From positions 1 to 64,000 of the forward strand of contig NZ_JALOAA010000001.1 of NCBI RefSeq assembly GCF_023229025.1: DNA of 64,000 nucleotides, read 5' to 3'. Shown in pieces: positions 42,737-51,304 of the stretch. The notes beneath the pieces were generated by a model that worked only from the letters and a program-made list of their open reading frames with translations, was not told where the DNA came from and searched no databases. Position 1 is the stretch's first letter; each line of letters opens with the position of its first letter. Source of the stretch: Sulfurimonas sp. GTDB taxonomy: Bacteria > Campylobacterota > Campylobacteria > Campylobacterales > Sulfurimonadaceae. Position numbers and translations under genes: made by a program.

Positions 42737-43585
42737 ATGACTGATATATTTAGTGCCATACAAAGAACAGCCATTAGAATTAAAGATGCTATAGACACGA
42801 AGGATATTGGTTATTCACAACAAGAGAATAGCTCAGGCGAGACTCAGCTTCAGCTTGATATTAAGTGCGATATGATTATTCAAGAGGAGTTCTCCGGCGT
42901 AGCTTCCATCAATACAGTTGCTAGTGAAGAGAAAGAAAAAGAGATAGTGCTAAATAGCAGTGGCAAATATTTTATTGCTTATGACCCGCTTGATGGCTCA
43001 TCCTTGGTAGATGTAAATCTTAGTGTTGGATCTATTTTTGGTATCTATGAAAAGAGTTTTGAGGCAAAAAATATGGTTGCTTCATGTTACGTTGTTTTTG
43101 GACCGCGTGTTGAGATGGTTTTTGCTCATAACAAAACAAAGCTTCACCTGCTTCAAGGAGAAAACTTTGAGTTTGTAAAAGAGATTCGCCTGGGTGAAAA
43201 AGGAAAGCTTAATGCACCGGGAGGTACTCAGCAGAACTGGGAACCTTATCACAAAGAGCTTGTGGATAGTTTCTTTGCCGAGGGCTATCGTTTAAGATAT
43301 TCGGGCGGTATGGTTCCGGATCTGCACCAGATTCTTCTTAAGGGCGGCGGACTTTTTAGCTATCCAAGCACTTCTGATAGACCCAAGGGGAAACTTCGTA
43401 GACTTTTTGAGGTATTTCCTTTTGCCTTTATATTTAAAACTGCCGGCGGAGATGCAACAGATGGAGAGAGGGATTTAATGGAGCTAGGTTGTGCACACAT
43501 ACATGATACTTCCCCATGCTTTTTTGGTTCCAAACATGAGATACAGAGAGTAAAAGAAGTTTATGCAAACAATAAACAGCGCTGA
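42737..43585 (+). CDS. fbp: Fructose-1,6-bisphosphatase class I
   Basis: 282 residues. Metal and substrate motifs: VASEEKEKEI, YFIAYDPLDGSSLVDVNLSVGSIFGIY, RYSGGMVPDLHQIL and PKGKLRRLFEVFPFAFIFKTAGGDATDG. It releases phosphate from fructose 1,6-bisphosphate, the committed gluconeogenic step needed by an organism that builds sugars from pyruvate made after CO2 fixation. The next small gene starts one base after its stop. Confidence 0.95.
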   Translation: MTDIFSAIQRTAIRIKDAIDTKDIGYSQQENSSGETQLQLDIKCDMIIQEEFSGVASINTVASEEKEKEIVLNSSGKYFIAYDPLDGSSLVDVNLSVGSIFGIYEKSFEAKNMVASCYVVFGPRVEMVFAHNKTKLHLLQGENFEFVKEIRLGEKGKLNAPGGTQQNWEPYHKELVDSFFAEGYRLRYSGGMVPDLHQILLKGGGLFSYPSTSDRPKGKLRRLFEVFPFAFIFKTAGGDATDGERDLMELGCAHIHDTSPCFFGSKHEIQRVKEVYANNKQR

Positions 43586-43586
43586 G

Positions 43587-43769
43587 ATGGATAAGTTTGA
43601 ACTCTATCTTGATGAGATGATAGAGAAAGTCCAAAATTGCCAAAAATCCAAAACTTTAAATAGTTGTAGCAGTTGTGAAGAGTATCTAAGATGCGAGTTA
43701 AGAAGCGAGTACGTAAAAGCAGTTTATAACAGCATGTCCAAGGGTGACACCGGCGGATTTGAATTTTAA
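43587..43769 (+). CDS. Small Cys-rich conserved protein between fbp and metG
   Basis: 60 residues from ATG 43587, one base after the fbp stop, indicating translational coupling. Four cysteines, C18, C27, C30 and C36 (SCSSCEEYLRC region), could bind zinc or an iron-sulfur cluster. The same position, between fbp and metG, holds a small gene in C. jejuni as I recall, which supports it being real. An upstream in-frame ATG at 43563 lies inside fbp and is less likely. Function unknown. Confidence 0.7.
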   Translation: MDKFELYLDEMIEKVQNCQKSKTLNSCSSCEEYLRCELRSEYVKAVYNSMSKGDTGGFEF

Positions 43770-43779
43770 GGAGATAAAA

Positions 43780-45711
43780 TTGAGTAAATATATAACAACA
43801 CCCATCTACTATGTTAACGGTGAAGCTCATATCGGGCATGCATACACTACCTTTATTGCCGATAGCATAACTAGATATGAGAAGTTAAAAGGGGAAGATA
43901 CCTACTTTCTTACCGGTACAGATGAGCATGGTCAAAAGATTGAGGAGTCTGCTCAAAAGAGCGGCAAGCCTACTCAGGTATTTGCGGATGAGATAAGTGC
44001 CGGTTTTAAAAATCTATGGGATGAGTTTGAGATAAGTTATGACAAGTTTATCCGTACTACCGATGAAGATCATAAAAAAGGCGTACAGAAAGCTTTTGAA
44101 GTTATGTATAACAAAGGCGATATATATAAAGATTTTTATGAGGGTCACTACTGCGTAAGCTGTGAGACATTTTTTACCGAGACTCAGCTTGTTGACAATG
44201 AGTTTTGTCCTGATTGCGGTAGAAGTACAAATGTAATAAAGGAAGAGAGCTACTTTTTTAGACTCTCTAAATATGAAGACGCGCTTCTTAAGCACTATGC
44301 GGATAATCCAAATTTTATTATGCCTCGTTCACGAGCAAGCGAGGTTGTTAACTTCGTAAAAGGCGGTCTGCGTGATCTATCAGTGACAAGAACATCTTTT
44401 ACGTGGGGAGTTGGAATGCCTGAGTCAATAAAAGATGACAAGCATGTCATGTATGTTTGGCTAGATGCACTCTTAAACTACATAACTGCTCTTGGTTATG
44501 GAGGGGATGAGAAAAATATGCGCTACTGGCCGGCTTCAGTTCAGTTTGTCGGCAAAGATATTCTTCGTTTTCATGCTATTTACTGGCCTGCATTTTTAAT
44601 GAGTTTAGAACTCCCTCTTCCGCAGCATATCGGTGCACATGGGTGGTGGACAAGAAATGGGGAGAAGATGAGTAAGTCAAAAGGCAATGTCGTATCTCCT
44701 AGGGAAGTCTCTAATGCTTATGGAGTTGAAAATCTAAGATATTTTATGCTCAGAGAAGTTCCTTTTGGGCAGGACGGTGATTTTTCTCAACGAGCATTTA
44801 TTGATAGGATAAACTCTGAGCTTAGTAATGATTTGGGCAATCTTTTAAACAGAATCATCGGCATGAGCGGCAAATACTCCGACTTTGAGATAGATAGCAA
44901 GGATGTATTAAGATACCATAAGCAAGAGCTCGATGCCATGAATATAGTCCTAGATTCACTCGATGCCTATATAGAAAACTTACAGACACATAGATATCTA
45001 GAGGAGCTATGGAAGCTCTTTTCAATCGGTAATAAAGCAATAGAAGAGCATGCTCCATGGGTTAAAATGAAAGAGGATAAAAAAGATGAAGCGTTAGCTA
45101 CTGTTGCACTTGTTGCAAATATTTTAGCTAAAGCTTCTATAATGCTCTCCCCTGTTATGCCTAAGACAACAGAGACTATTGCCGATGCTCTAAGCTTTAA
45201 CATTGATAGTAGTAGTTATAAAGAGCTTGTTGTAGAAAAGAAACTATTGAAATTATTTAATATTAAAGCAGTACCGCCTCTTTTCCCTCGTGTTGAGGAG
45301 CCGTTAATTGCAGAAGCTCCACTGGCACAGCCAAGTATGCAAGATAGCACTAGTGAGTTGCAAGAGGATTCAAAGGAGCAAGATAATCTCATAGAGATAG
45401 GACAATTTTTTGAGACCTCGCTAAAAGTAGGTGTTATTGTAGAGGCAGAGGAAGTCGCTAAGAGTAAAAAACTTCTCAGGCTTCAAGTTGATTTAGGCGA
45501 AGAGAAACCTAGACAGGTTGTTGCCGGAATAAAAGAGTTTTATAGTGCCCAATCTCTGTTAAATACGCAAGTTTGTGTTGTTGCAAATTTAAAGCCCGCA
45601 AAACTTATGGGTATGATCTCTGAGGGAATGCTTCTTGCTGCTAAGGATGAAGATGGTCTATGTTTAATCAGACCGGAAAAACCTAAAAAAGCAGGCACGC
45701 CTATTGGATGA
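43780..45711 (+). CDS. metG: Methionyl-tRNA synthetase
   Basis: 643 residues from TTG 43780, which has AAGGAG six bases upstream; the ATG at 43744 is rejected. HIGH motif at residues 17-20 (NGEAHIGHAY), zinc knuckle CVSCETFFTETQLVDNEFC with CPDCG, KMSKSKGNVVSP near residue 300, anticodon-binding helical domain, then a C-terminal tRNA-binding (EMAP-II-like) dimerisation domain (IEIGQFFETSLKVGVIVEAEE). The linker before that domain is Glu/Gln/Ser-rich. Its stop overlaps the next start by four bases. Confidence 0.96.
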   Translation: MSKYITTPIYYVNGEAHIGHAYTTFIADSITRYEKLKGEDTYFLTGTDEHGQKIEESAQKSGKPTQVFADEISAGFKNLWDEFEISYDKFIRTTDEDHKKGVQKAFEVMYNKGDIYKDFYEGHYCVSCETFFTETQLVDNEFCPDCGRSTNVIKEESYFFRLSKYEDALLKHYADNPNFIMPRSRASEVVNFVKGGLRDLSVTRTSFTWGVGMPESIKDDKHVMYVWLDALLNYITALGYGGDEKNMRYWPASVQFVGKDILRFHAIYWPAFLMSLELPLPQHIGAHGWWTRNGEKMSKSKGNVVSPREVSNAYGVENLRYFMLREVPFGQDGDFSQRAFIDRINSELSNDLGNLLNRIIGMSGKYSDFEIDSKDVLRYHKQELDAMNIVLDSLDAYIENLQTHRYLEELWKLFSIGNKAIEEHAPWVKMKEDKKDEALATVALVANILAKASIMLSPVMPKTTETIADALSFNIDSSSYKELVVEKKLLKLFNIKAVPPLFPRVEEPLIAEAPLAQPSMQDSTSELQEDSKEQDNLIEIGQFFETSLKVGVIVEAEEVAKSKKLLRLQVDLGEEKPRQVVAGIKEFYSAQSLLNTQVCVVANLKPAKLMGMISEGMLLAAKDEDGLCLIRPEKPKKAGTPIG

Positions 45712-46703
45712 GACTCGAAAACTTTCTAGCATTAACACAAGCTACCCTTATTAATGAACCATGTATATATAGCTTTGAAAACATTGTTTTTGAGGCTTCA
45801 AAAGTAAAAAGAGGAGATCTTTTTTTTGCTTTTGATAAAGAAAATATACCTCTTGCGGTTGCAAATGGTGCTTATGGTGTTGTGTTTGAAGGTAAGGCAG
45901 ATATAAGTGACGGTGAAATTGCTTGGATAAAAGTAGAGACTCTTGAAGGTGCTTTAAAAAAACTTCTTAGATTTAAGATGATTGAAAAAGAGGTTGTGGC
46001 GTATGAGTGCAATGAAATTGTCCTAAAACTCTCCCAACAAGTAATTACCCAGACTAATTTTCTCTCCCTTAGTGGAGATTTAAAGTCAATTTTTAAATCT
46101 CTTTGGGATATAGAGAGTAGAGCTATAGTACTTTTTTCCCCTGCTCTAACAGATGAAAAAATCTTTGCAAGTGTAAAGAAGATGCCTGGCAGACCTTTTT
46201 TGCCTATTGAAATTATGGAGCAGACTCTATTTGAGACATCATTTATATATGATAATATATTTTATGAGAGGCAGTTAATCTCTCCTTTTTTTATCTCCTA
46301 CTTAGAAGAGCTACTGCATTTTTTTAAAACGGCAAAGATAAACTATAAACTCAAAAAATTTACTCCGATAGAGCATTTTGAAGCTGTATTTACAAACAAA
46401 AAGCTTGAGGTTAAAAACTTCGGAACAAGCGACAAGGTGCTTATATTTGAACCAAATGTCGGACTGATTGATTCTCAGATACTTTTTTTAAAGCGCCATG
46501 CATCTTGGGCAAATATTATCTTTATAGTTCCATCTCACTCAAAAGAGCAAAAGAGTGAGAATATTTTCATATATAAAAACGAAAAAGATATTATAAAGAT
46601 ACTAAAGGAGAATAGTTTTCATTTTGCTTTAATCGCGGGTGTCGATAAATCAATACTAAATAAACCGCTCTCTAAGCAGACTCAGCTTATAATGGATTTT
46701 TAA
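45708..46703 (+). CDS. MurF-N-like hypothetical protein
   Basis: 331 residues, soluble. Residues about 25-65 (FEASKVKRGDLFFAFDKENI, then AVANGAYGVVFEG) resemble the N-terminal UDP-binding domain of Mur ligases (MurF/MurE). The central P-loop GTxGKT of Mur ligases is absent; the corresponding area reads FLSLSGDLKSIFKSLWD. It is therefore not a functional ligase by the usual mechanism. A gene of similar kind follows metG in Campylobacter, from memory. Possible roles are UDP-sugar binding or a vestigial paralogue. Start overlaps metG (ATGA). Confidence 0.6.
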   Translation: MRLENFLALTQATLINEPCIYSFENIVFEASKVKRGDLFFAFDKENIPLAVANGAYGVVFEGKADISDGEIAWIKVETLEGALKKLLRFKMIEKEVVAYECNEIVLKLSQQVITQTNFLSLSGDLKSIFKSLWDIESRAIVLFSPALTDEKIFASVKKMPGRPFLPIEIMEQTLFETSFIYDNIFYERQLISPFFISYLEELLHFFKTAKINYKLKKFTPIEHFEAVFTNKKLEVKNFGTSDKVLIFEPNVGLIDSQILFLKRHASWANIIFIVPSHSKEQKSENIFIYKNEKDIIKILKENSFHFALIAGVDKSILNKPLSKQTQLIMDF

Positions 46704-46706
46704 AAC

Positions 46707-46728
46707 ACCGCTCTAATCGTTGAGCGGT
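46707..46728. terminator. Bidirectional terminator between convergent genes
   Basis: ACCGCTC (46707-46713) pairs with GAGCGGT (46722-46728) around eight bases, with TTTTA on the + side and AAAAC (T-tract on the minus strand) on the other. It contains the stop of the minus-strand gene. Confidence 0.8.
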
Positions 46729-47381
46729 TTTACGGATTGAAGCTTCATAACCGCAGTGTTAACATCTCCTGCATATTTTACTTCAGTGGTTGGCATCATT
46801 ACCCCCTCTTTTTTTTCATAGTTTTTATAAAGCGTTACAAACCCCATGCTTTTAGCGCCAAAAGATAGTTTTCCTATGACTTTTTCAATTAAATACTCTC
46901 TCTTTGAGACAAAATACTTTGTCTCTATATTGCCCTCTTTAAGTATAAATATATAATTTGTATCATCGCTGCTAAACTCAATATTTTGGGCTCTGTTTTT
47001 AAGTACCAAAGGATTATAAAGACGCATTAGCTGTAGTTTCATAGCATCAAGCATTGGACCGCTTGCCACTACTTTTTTATTACCGAACTCTTTTGTCCCA
47101 TGCCCTTCAACAAGTGTCCTCGTCTCTTTTTTATCCGGATAGGTAAGTTCGGTACGAAGCGAGCTTGGCAGCGATACTCTTCTATGATCACTCCCATTTC
47201 TGTTGCCGGCTTTTGCTTCTACAAGCCACACTTGCTCATAACTGCTCATTTTTATAATATTTTTCTCTCCGCCATATACGTTTATCATCTTATTTAGTAT
47301 CTCATCTAAAGCGGTATCTTTTGCATTTAAAGATGTCAAGAGCAAGGCTGTTGCTAGAGCTGATTTTATTGGGTTAATCAT
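46713..47381 (-). CDS. Periplasmic protein, LolA/LolB-like fold suspected
   Basis: 222 residues with a signal peptide (MINPIKSALATALLLTSLNA). The rest (LDEILNKMINVYGGEKNIIKM, TLVEGHGTKEFGNKKV, YFVSKREYLIEKVIGK, PTTEVKYAGDVNTAVMKLQSVK) has the repeating strand pattern of outer-membrane lipoprotein-sorting-like proteins, which bind hydrophobic molecules. Family membership is inferred from pattern only. No lipobox. Divergent from the TRAP binding protein. Confidence 0.6.
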   Translation of the reverse strand: MINPIKSALATALLLTSLNAKDTALDEILNKMINVYGGEKNIIKMSSYEQVWLVEAKAGNRNGSDHRRVSLPSSLRTELTYPDKKETRTLVEGHGTKEFGNKKVVASGPMLDAMKLQLMRLYNPLVLKNRAQNIEFSSDDTNYIFILKEGNIETKYFVSKREYLIEKVIGKLSFGAKSMGFVTLYKNYEKKEGVMMPTTEVKYAGDVNTAVMKLQSVKPLND

Positions 47382-47484
47382 TGTTGTTATTTCCTTTTTT
47401 TATACACAAATATGTGATTTTTTTGAATTATACTAAAAAGAGTGTTGTGTTTTTGTTCACACTTTGTGCGAGATGAATTTTGGG

Positions 47485-47490
47485 TACAAT
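47485..47490 (+). promoter_or_regulatory. Possible -10 box for the TRAP binding-protein gene
   Basis: TACAAT in TTGGGTACAATATGC, 44 bases before the ATG; a TTGTGC at 47464 gives a short 15-base spacing. Low certainty. Confidence 0.35.
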
Positions 47491-47533
47491 ATGCAATTGA
47501 AATTAAATTATAAATATTAAGGCAGCACCAATT

Positions 47534-48667
47534 ATGAATCGTAGGGATTTTTTAACAGCGGCTACCGTTTCTACAGGCGTAATAGCGCTTAGCGGTTGTA
47601 ACGATAGTAACAGAGAAGCGATTGATTACTCAAAACATCCCGGCAAAAAAGAGAGTGACGCAAAGAGAGTAAATATAAATAGAAATAAAAAAACTACAAT
47701 TAAGCTTGCGACAAGCTGGCCTGCAAGCTTTCCGATTATGGGAGTCGGTGTAGAGAGATTGGCAAAGAGATTAGGTGATATTAGCGGTGGCTCTTTGGAT
47801 GTCAAGATTTATCCAAAAAATGTTCTTATTCCTGATTTGGCGGTATTTGATGCCTGCTCTAGCGGTCAGATTGACGCTTTTCACTCCGGACCTTACTACT
47901 GGAAGGGAAAAAATAGCGCTTTTTCTCTATATAGCGGAATACCGTTTGGTTTTACGGCGGAAGAGATAAACTCATGGATGCTTTTTGGTGGTGGAATGGA
48001 GCTTTGGAGGGAGCAGTATGCAAAATATAACCTTCATCCGTTTATGGGAGGAAACACCAACATCCAGATGGGCGGATGGTTTAGAAAAGAGATAAACTCG
48101 CTTGCAGATATGCAGGGACTCAAGATGAGAATACCTGGGCTTGGTGGAGAAGTTTTCTCCAAAATGGGAGTAAACTCGGTTCTGTTGCCCGCAGGAGAGA
48201 TATATACCTCTTTGGAGCGCGGGGTTATAGATGCGACGGAATGGGTCGGACCTGCGTTGGATATAAAGATGGGGTTTTATAAGGTTGCTCCTCACTACTA
48301 CTCCGGCTGGCATGAGCCCGGTTCTATTTTAGAGCTTACGTTTAACAAGCAGTTTTATGCTAAATTGTCTCTTGAGCAGCAATCTATGATCGAAGTTGCC
48401 GCTAGCGAGATGAACTCCAATATGACGTATGAGTTTCATAGTGAAAATATAAAGGCTCTTAAAAAATTAAAAGAGTTAGATATATCTATTTTGCAATTTC
48501 CCGAAGATGTAATAGATGCAGGGAAAAAAGCTTTAAGAGAAGTAATAGCAGAGCTTGGTGAAAAAAATAGTGATTTTAAGAGAGTTTACAGCTCCATAGA
48601 GAGTTATCTTGCCCTCTCAAGAGAGTGGAGTGATGCAAGTTTGAGGTATTTTTTAAATGAGAGATAG
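47534..48667 (+). CDS. TRAP transporter substrate-binding lipoprotein (DctP family)
   Basis: 377 residues. The N-terminus has a Tat motif (NRRDFL, R3-R4) and a lipobox (ALSGC, C22), so it is exported folded and lipidated. The body fits DctP-type binding proteins: IKLATSWPASFPIMGVG, VKIYPKNVLIPDLAVFDA, FRKEINSLADMQGLKMRIPG (the dicarboxylate-binding Arg lies in KMRIPG) and TSLERGVIDATEWVGP. The family usually binds organic or keto acids. No TRAP membrane subunits (DctQ/DctM) lie next to it, so partner and substrate are unknown. The following gene starts at its end. Confidence 0.85.
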   Translation: MNRRDFLTAATVSTGVIALSGCNDSNREAIDYSKHPGKKESDAKRVNINRNKKTTIKLATSWPASFPIMGVGVERLAKRLGDISGGSLDVKIYPKNVLIPDLAVFDACSSGQIDAFHSGPYYWKGKNSAFSLYSGIPFGFTAEEINSWMLFGGGMELWREQYAKYNLHPFMGGNTNIQMGGWFRKEINSLADMQGLKMRIPGLGGEVFSKMGVNSVLLPAGEIYTSLERGVIDATEWVGPALDIKMGFYKVAPHYYSGWHEPGSILELTFNKQFYAKLSLEQQSMIEVAASEMNSNMTYEFHSENIKALKKLKELDISILQFPEDVIDAGKKALREVIAELGEKNSDFKRVYSSIESYLALSREWSDASLRYFLNER

Positions 48668-48683
48668 AAAAGGAGCTACAAAT

Positions 48684-49961
48684 TTGAGATATATTATATT
48701 TTTTATTTTTATATTTAACACTGCTTTGTGGGGCTCTTTTAGTGGAGTTATCATAGATAGAGTTACATCTGCACCTATAGAAGGTGCGATTGTTAGTGAT
48801 TCCAATTTTAGCACAAAAAGTGATATAGGTGGAAGTTTTTTAATCAATAGCAATGAGGATAGAGTTTCTATAAAGGCGTATGGTTATAGACCATATAAAT
48901 TAAATAAAGAAAACAACGAGACTGTTTTTAAATTAGAGCCGATAACAGTTAAAGCTCTTTATCTTAGCTTTTGGCGTGCAAGCAACAACTCTCCAAGATT
49001 AAAAGAGATTTTAGATATTATTGAGAAAACTGAAATCAATACTATTGTTGTAGATGTTAAAAATGAGTACGGCTCAACTTCTTATAAGACCTCTTATGAG
49101 AAAGCAAACAGTTATGGTGCTCATGAAGATAGAACAAACAGAGATATAGCGCAATTCATGGAGCTAATGAAGTCAAAAAATATATACACCATTGCTAGAG
49201 TAGTAACATTCAAAGATGAGCTTCAAGCTTCAAATAACCCTGACTATGCTATAAAAAAAGAGGATGGTACACTCTGGAGAAACCATGACAATATGGCTTG
49301 GGTTGATCCGTTTGATAAAAGAGCACATGAGTACACAATCTCAATTGCCGAGGATGCCGCAAAAGTTGGTTTTGATGAGATTAATTTTGACTATATACGT
49401 TTTCCTGCAAAGACCGGATTGTTGTTATCTAAAGAAAACAGCGAAGAAAACCGCGTAGAAGCAATAGGTGAGTTTTTAGAATTAGCACAAAATAGGCTTA
49501 GAAAATATGGTGTTTTTATCTCTGTTGATACTTACGGAAACGTATGTTGGGAAGATAATGACGTAGGGATTGGGCAGAAGATAGAGTCACTATCAAAATA
49601 TGCGGATTATATCTCTCCAATGCTCTATCCTTCGGGTTTCTCAAGTGGCTCATTTGGATTTGAAAATCCATCTGAGCATCCACATACCGTCATCTTTAGA
49701 AGTATTAAAAACATAGAAGATAAGATTGATTCAAAGAGACTCAGACCATGGCTTCAATCTTTTAAAGATTATGCTCATAGGAAAATAGAGTATAGCTACT
49801 TTGAGATAAATGAGCAGATTAGAGCGGCTGCAGATGCAAATACAAGCGGATGGATGCTATGGTCACCATCTAGCAGATATGAAATAAGCTATTTTACACA
49901 GAGAGAGAAAAAAGCTTTAACCTTTGATTTAGTTCGTGAGACTCAGGAATATATTGATTAA
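48684..49961 (+). CDS. Putative glycoside hydrolase (DUF4015 family) with N-terminal regulatory-like domain
   Basis: About 425 residues from TTG 48684, preceded by AAAGGAG and giving a signal peptide (MRYIIFFIFIFNTALWG). An ATG at 48657 is in frame but lacks that spacing. Residues about 20-80 (SGVIIDRVTSAPIEGAIVSD, GGSFLINSN, KAYGYRPYKL) look like a carboxypeptidase-regulatory beta-sandwich. The rest fits the DUF4015 TIM-barrel (LYLSFWRASNNSPRLKEIL, TIVVDVKNEYG, YTIARVVTFKDE, FDEINFDYIRFPA, ISPMLYPSGF), thought to be a polysaccharide-active enzyme. Substrate unknown. Its 3' end overlaps the convergent ygjP-like gene by 68 bases. Confidence 0.8.
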   Translation: MRYIIFFIFIFNTALWGSFSGVIIDRVTSAPIEGAIVSDSNFSTKSDIGGSFLINSNEDRVSIKAYGYRPYKLNKENNETVFKLEPITVKALYLSFWRASNNSPRLKEILDIIEKTEINTIVVDVKNEYGSTSYKTSYEKANSYGAHEDRTNRDIAQFMELMKSKNIYTIARVVTFKDELQASNNPDYAIKKEDGTLWRNHDNMAWVDPFDKRAHEYTISIAEDAAKVGFDEINFDYIRFPAKTGLLLSKENSEENRVEAIGEFLELAQNRLRKYGVFISVDTYGNVCWEDNDVGIGQKIESLSKYADYISPMLYPSGFSSGSFGFENPSEHPHTVIFRSIKNIEDKIDSKRLRPWLQSFKDYAHRKIEYSYFEINEQIRAAADANTSGWMLWSPSSRYEISYFTQREKKALTFDLVRETQEYID

Positions 49962-50559
49962 CAAGAGCATGAAATCTCTTTGAGTGGTTCATGTGAGTTA
50001 GATGGGCTATCTCATGAACTACTACAAAGTCAATTAGCCTTTTGTCTATTTTTATTAGCTCTATATTAAAAGTTATAACACCTCTTGAGTTACAGCTGCC
50101 CCATCTGCTTCTCATTTTTCTGAACTTTATGTCACTATAGTTTAAATTCATCTCTTTTGAGTAGTGAGCTGCTCTTTGGATAAGATAATTTTTTGCATAC
50201 TCTCTATAGAACTTATCATAGCACCTTTTAATGGCTTCTACATTTGAAGTATCTGCTCTTTGCAGATACTCTCTTAGCTTGGCTGCCTCATTAGAATCAA
50301 CACTAATAATCTCTCCAAAGAGCATAACTTCATCTTGAAGATTTATACTCTTTGGAGGATTCTCCTCTATAGTTCTTAACTGTTTTCTTATCCAAGGCTC
50401 TCTTTTTAAAAGAAGCTCTTTAATATAATTTTTAGAGACAACCGGAGTCTTAAGCGTAATATCACCATTTTTTTTAACACTTATATAACTGTTTTTAAGA
50501 TTTGCTTTGCATAGATGCAAGATTTCTAAATCATTGAAGTTTATCTTATTCGTATGCAA
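49894..50559 (-). CDS. YgjP-type (DUF45) zinc metallopeptidase
   Basis: 221 residues. The metal site HEIAHLTHMNHSKRFHALV (HExxH plus a downstream His) and the preceding KFRKMRSRWGSCNSRGVITFN are the hallmarks of the YgjP/WLM-related family. A cytoplasmic protein of unknown substrate, often linked to restriction-system or DNA-repair neighbourhoods. Overlaps queC by 14 bases and the convergent hydrolase gene by 68 bases at the 3' end. Confidence 0.88.
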   Translation of the reverse strand: MHTNKINFNDLEILHLCKANLKNSYISVKKNGDITLKTPVVSKNYIKELLLKREPWIRKQLRTIEENPPKSINLQDEVMLFGEIISVDSNEAAKLREYLQRADTSNVEAIKRCYDKFYREYAKNYLIQRAAHYSKEMNLNYSDIKFRKMRSRWGSCNSRGVITFNIELIKIDKRLIDFVVVHEIAHLTHMNHSKRFHALVNQYIPESHELNQRLKLFSLSV

Positions 50560-51220
50560 TTGGATCTTTAACTCCTGCAGCTTTAAAGCCTTTTAGTCTT
50601 AGACGGCAGCTGTCACATACTCCGCAGGCTCTATCTTCATTTTTATAGCAGCTCCATGTAAGATGTAAGGGAGTGTTTAGTTCAACTGCATGCTTGACAA
50701 TCTCGGACTTTTTAAGGTGCACAAGCGGCATATGGATTGTTATATTTGTCTCATCTTTTGTACCGAGATTAATACTCTTCTCCATACTTTTAATAAAGGA
50801 GTCCCTACAATCAGGATAGCCGCTACTATCCTCCTCTACAACGCCAATAGCAATAGCCTCAGCGCCCTCTTTCTCTGCAATAGCGGCTGCCATACTTAGA
50901 AATATACCGTTTCTAAACGGTACGTACGTAATCGGCACTCCCTCTTCTAGTCCGTTTGTCGGAACCTCTATATTTGTATCAGTTAGTGCCGAAGCTCCAA
51001 TTTGAGTAAAAAAATCTAAGTTTAGAACATATCTATTTAGAACTTTTAACTCATCACAAATCGCATTAAAGCACGAAAGCTCTTTAGCCTGCGTTCTTTG
51101 TGCATAGTTAAAGTGCAAAGCTATAATCTCATAACCCAACTCTTTCATCATGTAAGCACTAAGTGTCGAATCCATACCGCCGCTCATGATGCAGAGCGCT
51201 ATTTTATTTTTCATCTTCAT
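50546..51220 (-). CDS. queC: 7-cyano-7-deazaguanine synthase QueC
   Basis: 224 residues. PP-loop ATP motif SGGMDSTLSAYMM at residues about 14-26; zinc site CYKNEDRACGVCDSCRLR near the C-terminus. Converts 7-carboxy-7-deazaguanine to preQ0 for queuosine tRNA modification. Other que genes are not in the window. ATG 51220 is used; 51214 is possible. Confidence 0.93.
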   Translation of the reverse strand: MKMKNKIALCIMSGGMDSTLSAYMMKELGYEIIALHFNYAQRTQAKELSCFNAICDELKVLNRYVLNLDFFTQIGASALTDTNIEVPTNGLEEGVPITYVPFRNGIFLSMAAAIAEKEGAEAIAIGVVEEDSSGYPDCRDSFIKSMEKSINLGTKDETNITIHMPLVHLKKSEIVKHAVELNTPLHLTWSCYKNEDRACGVCDSCRLRLKGFKAAGVKDPIAYE

Positions 51221-51269
51221 AAAAATATTTTAACATAATATTTTAATCTTCATTAAAAGAAATAAGCAA

Positions 51270-51275
51270 TATAAT
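51270..51275 (+). promoter_or_regulatory. Probable -10 box of the yjfB-like gene
   Basis: TATAAT in AGCAATATAATCATC, 30 bases before the ATG, within the 84-base divergent gap to queC. Confidence 0.45.
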
Positions 51276-51304
51276 CATCTTATAGAGTAAATAAAGGGGA
51301 TATT

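Noticed and set aside
44014..44295. Antisense open frame of about 93 codons inside metG
   Set aside because: Shadow of the conserved synthetase; no ribosome site and no family resemblance.
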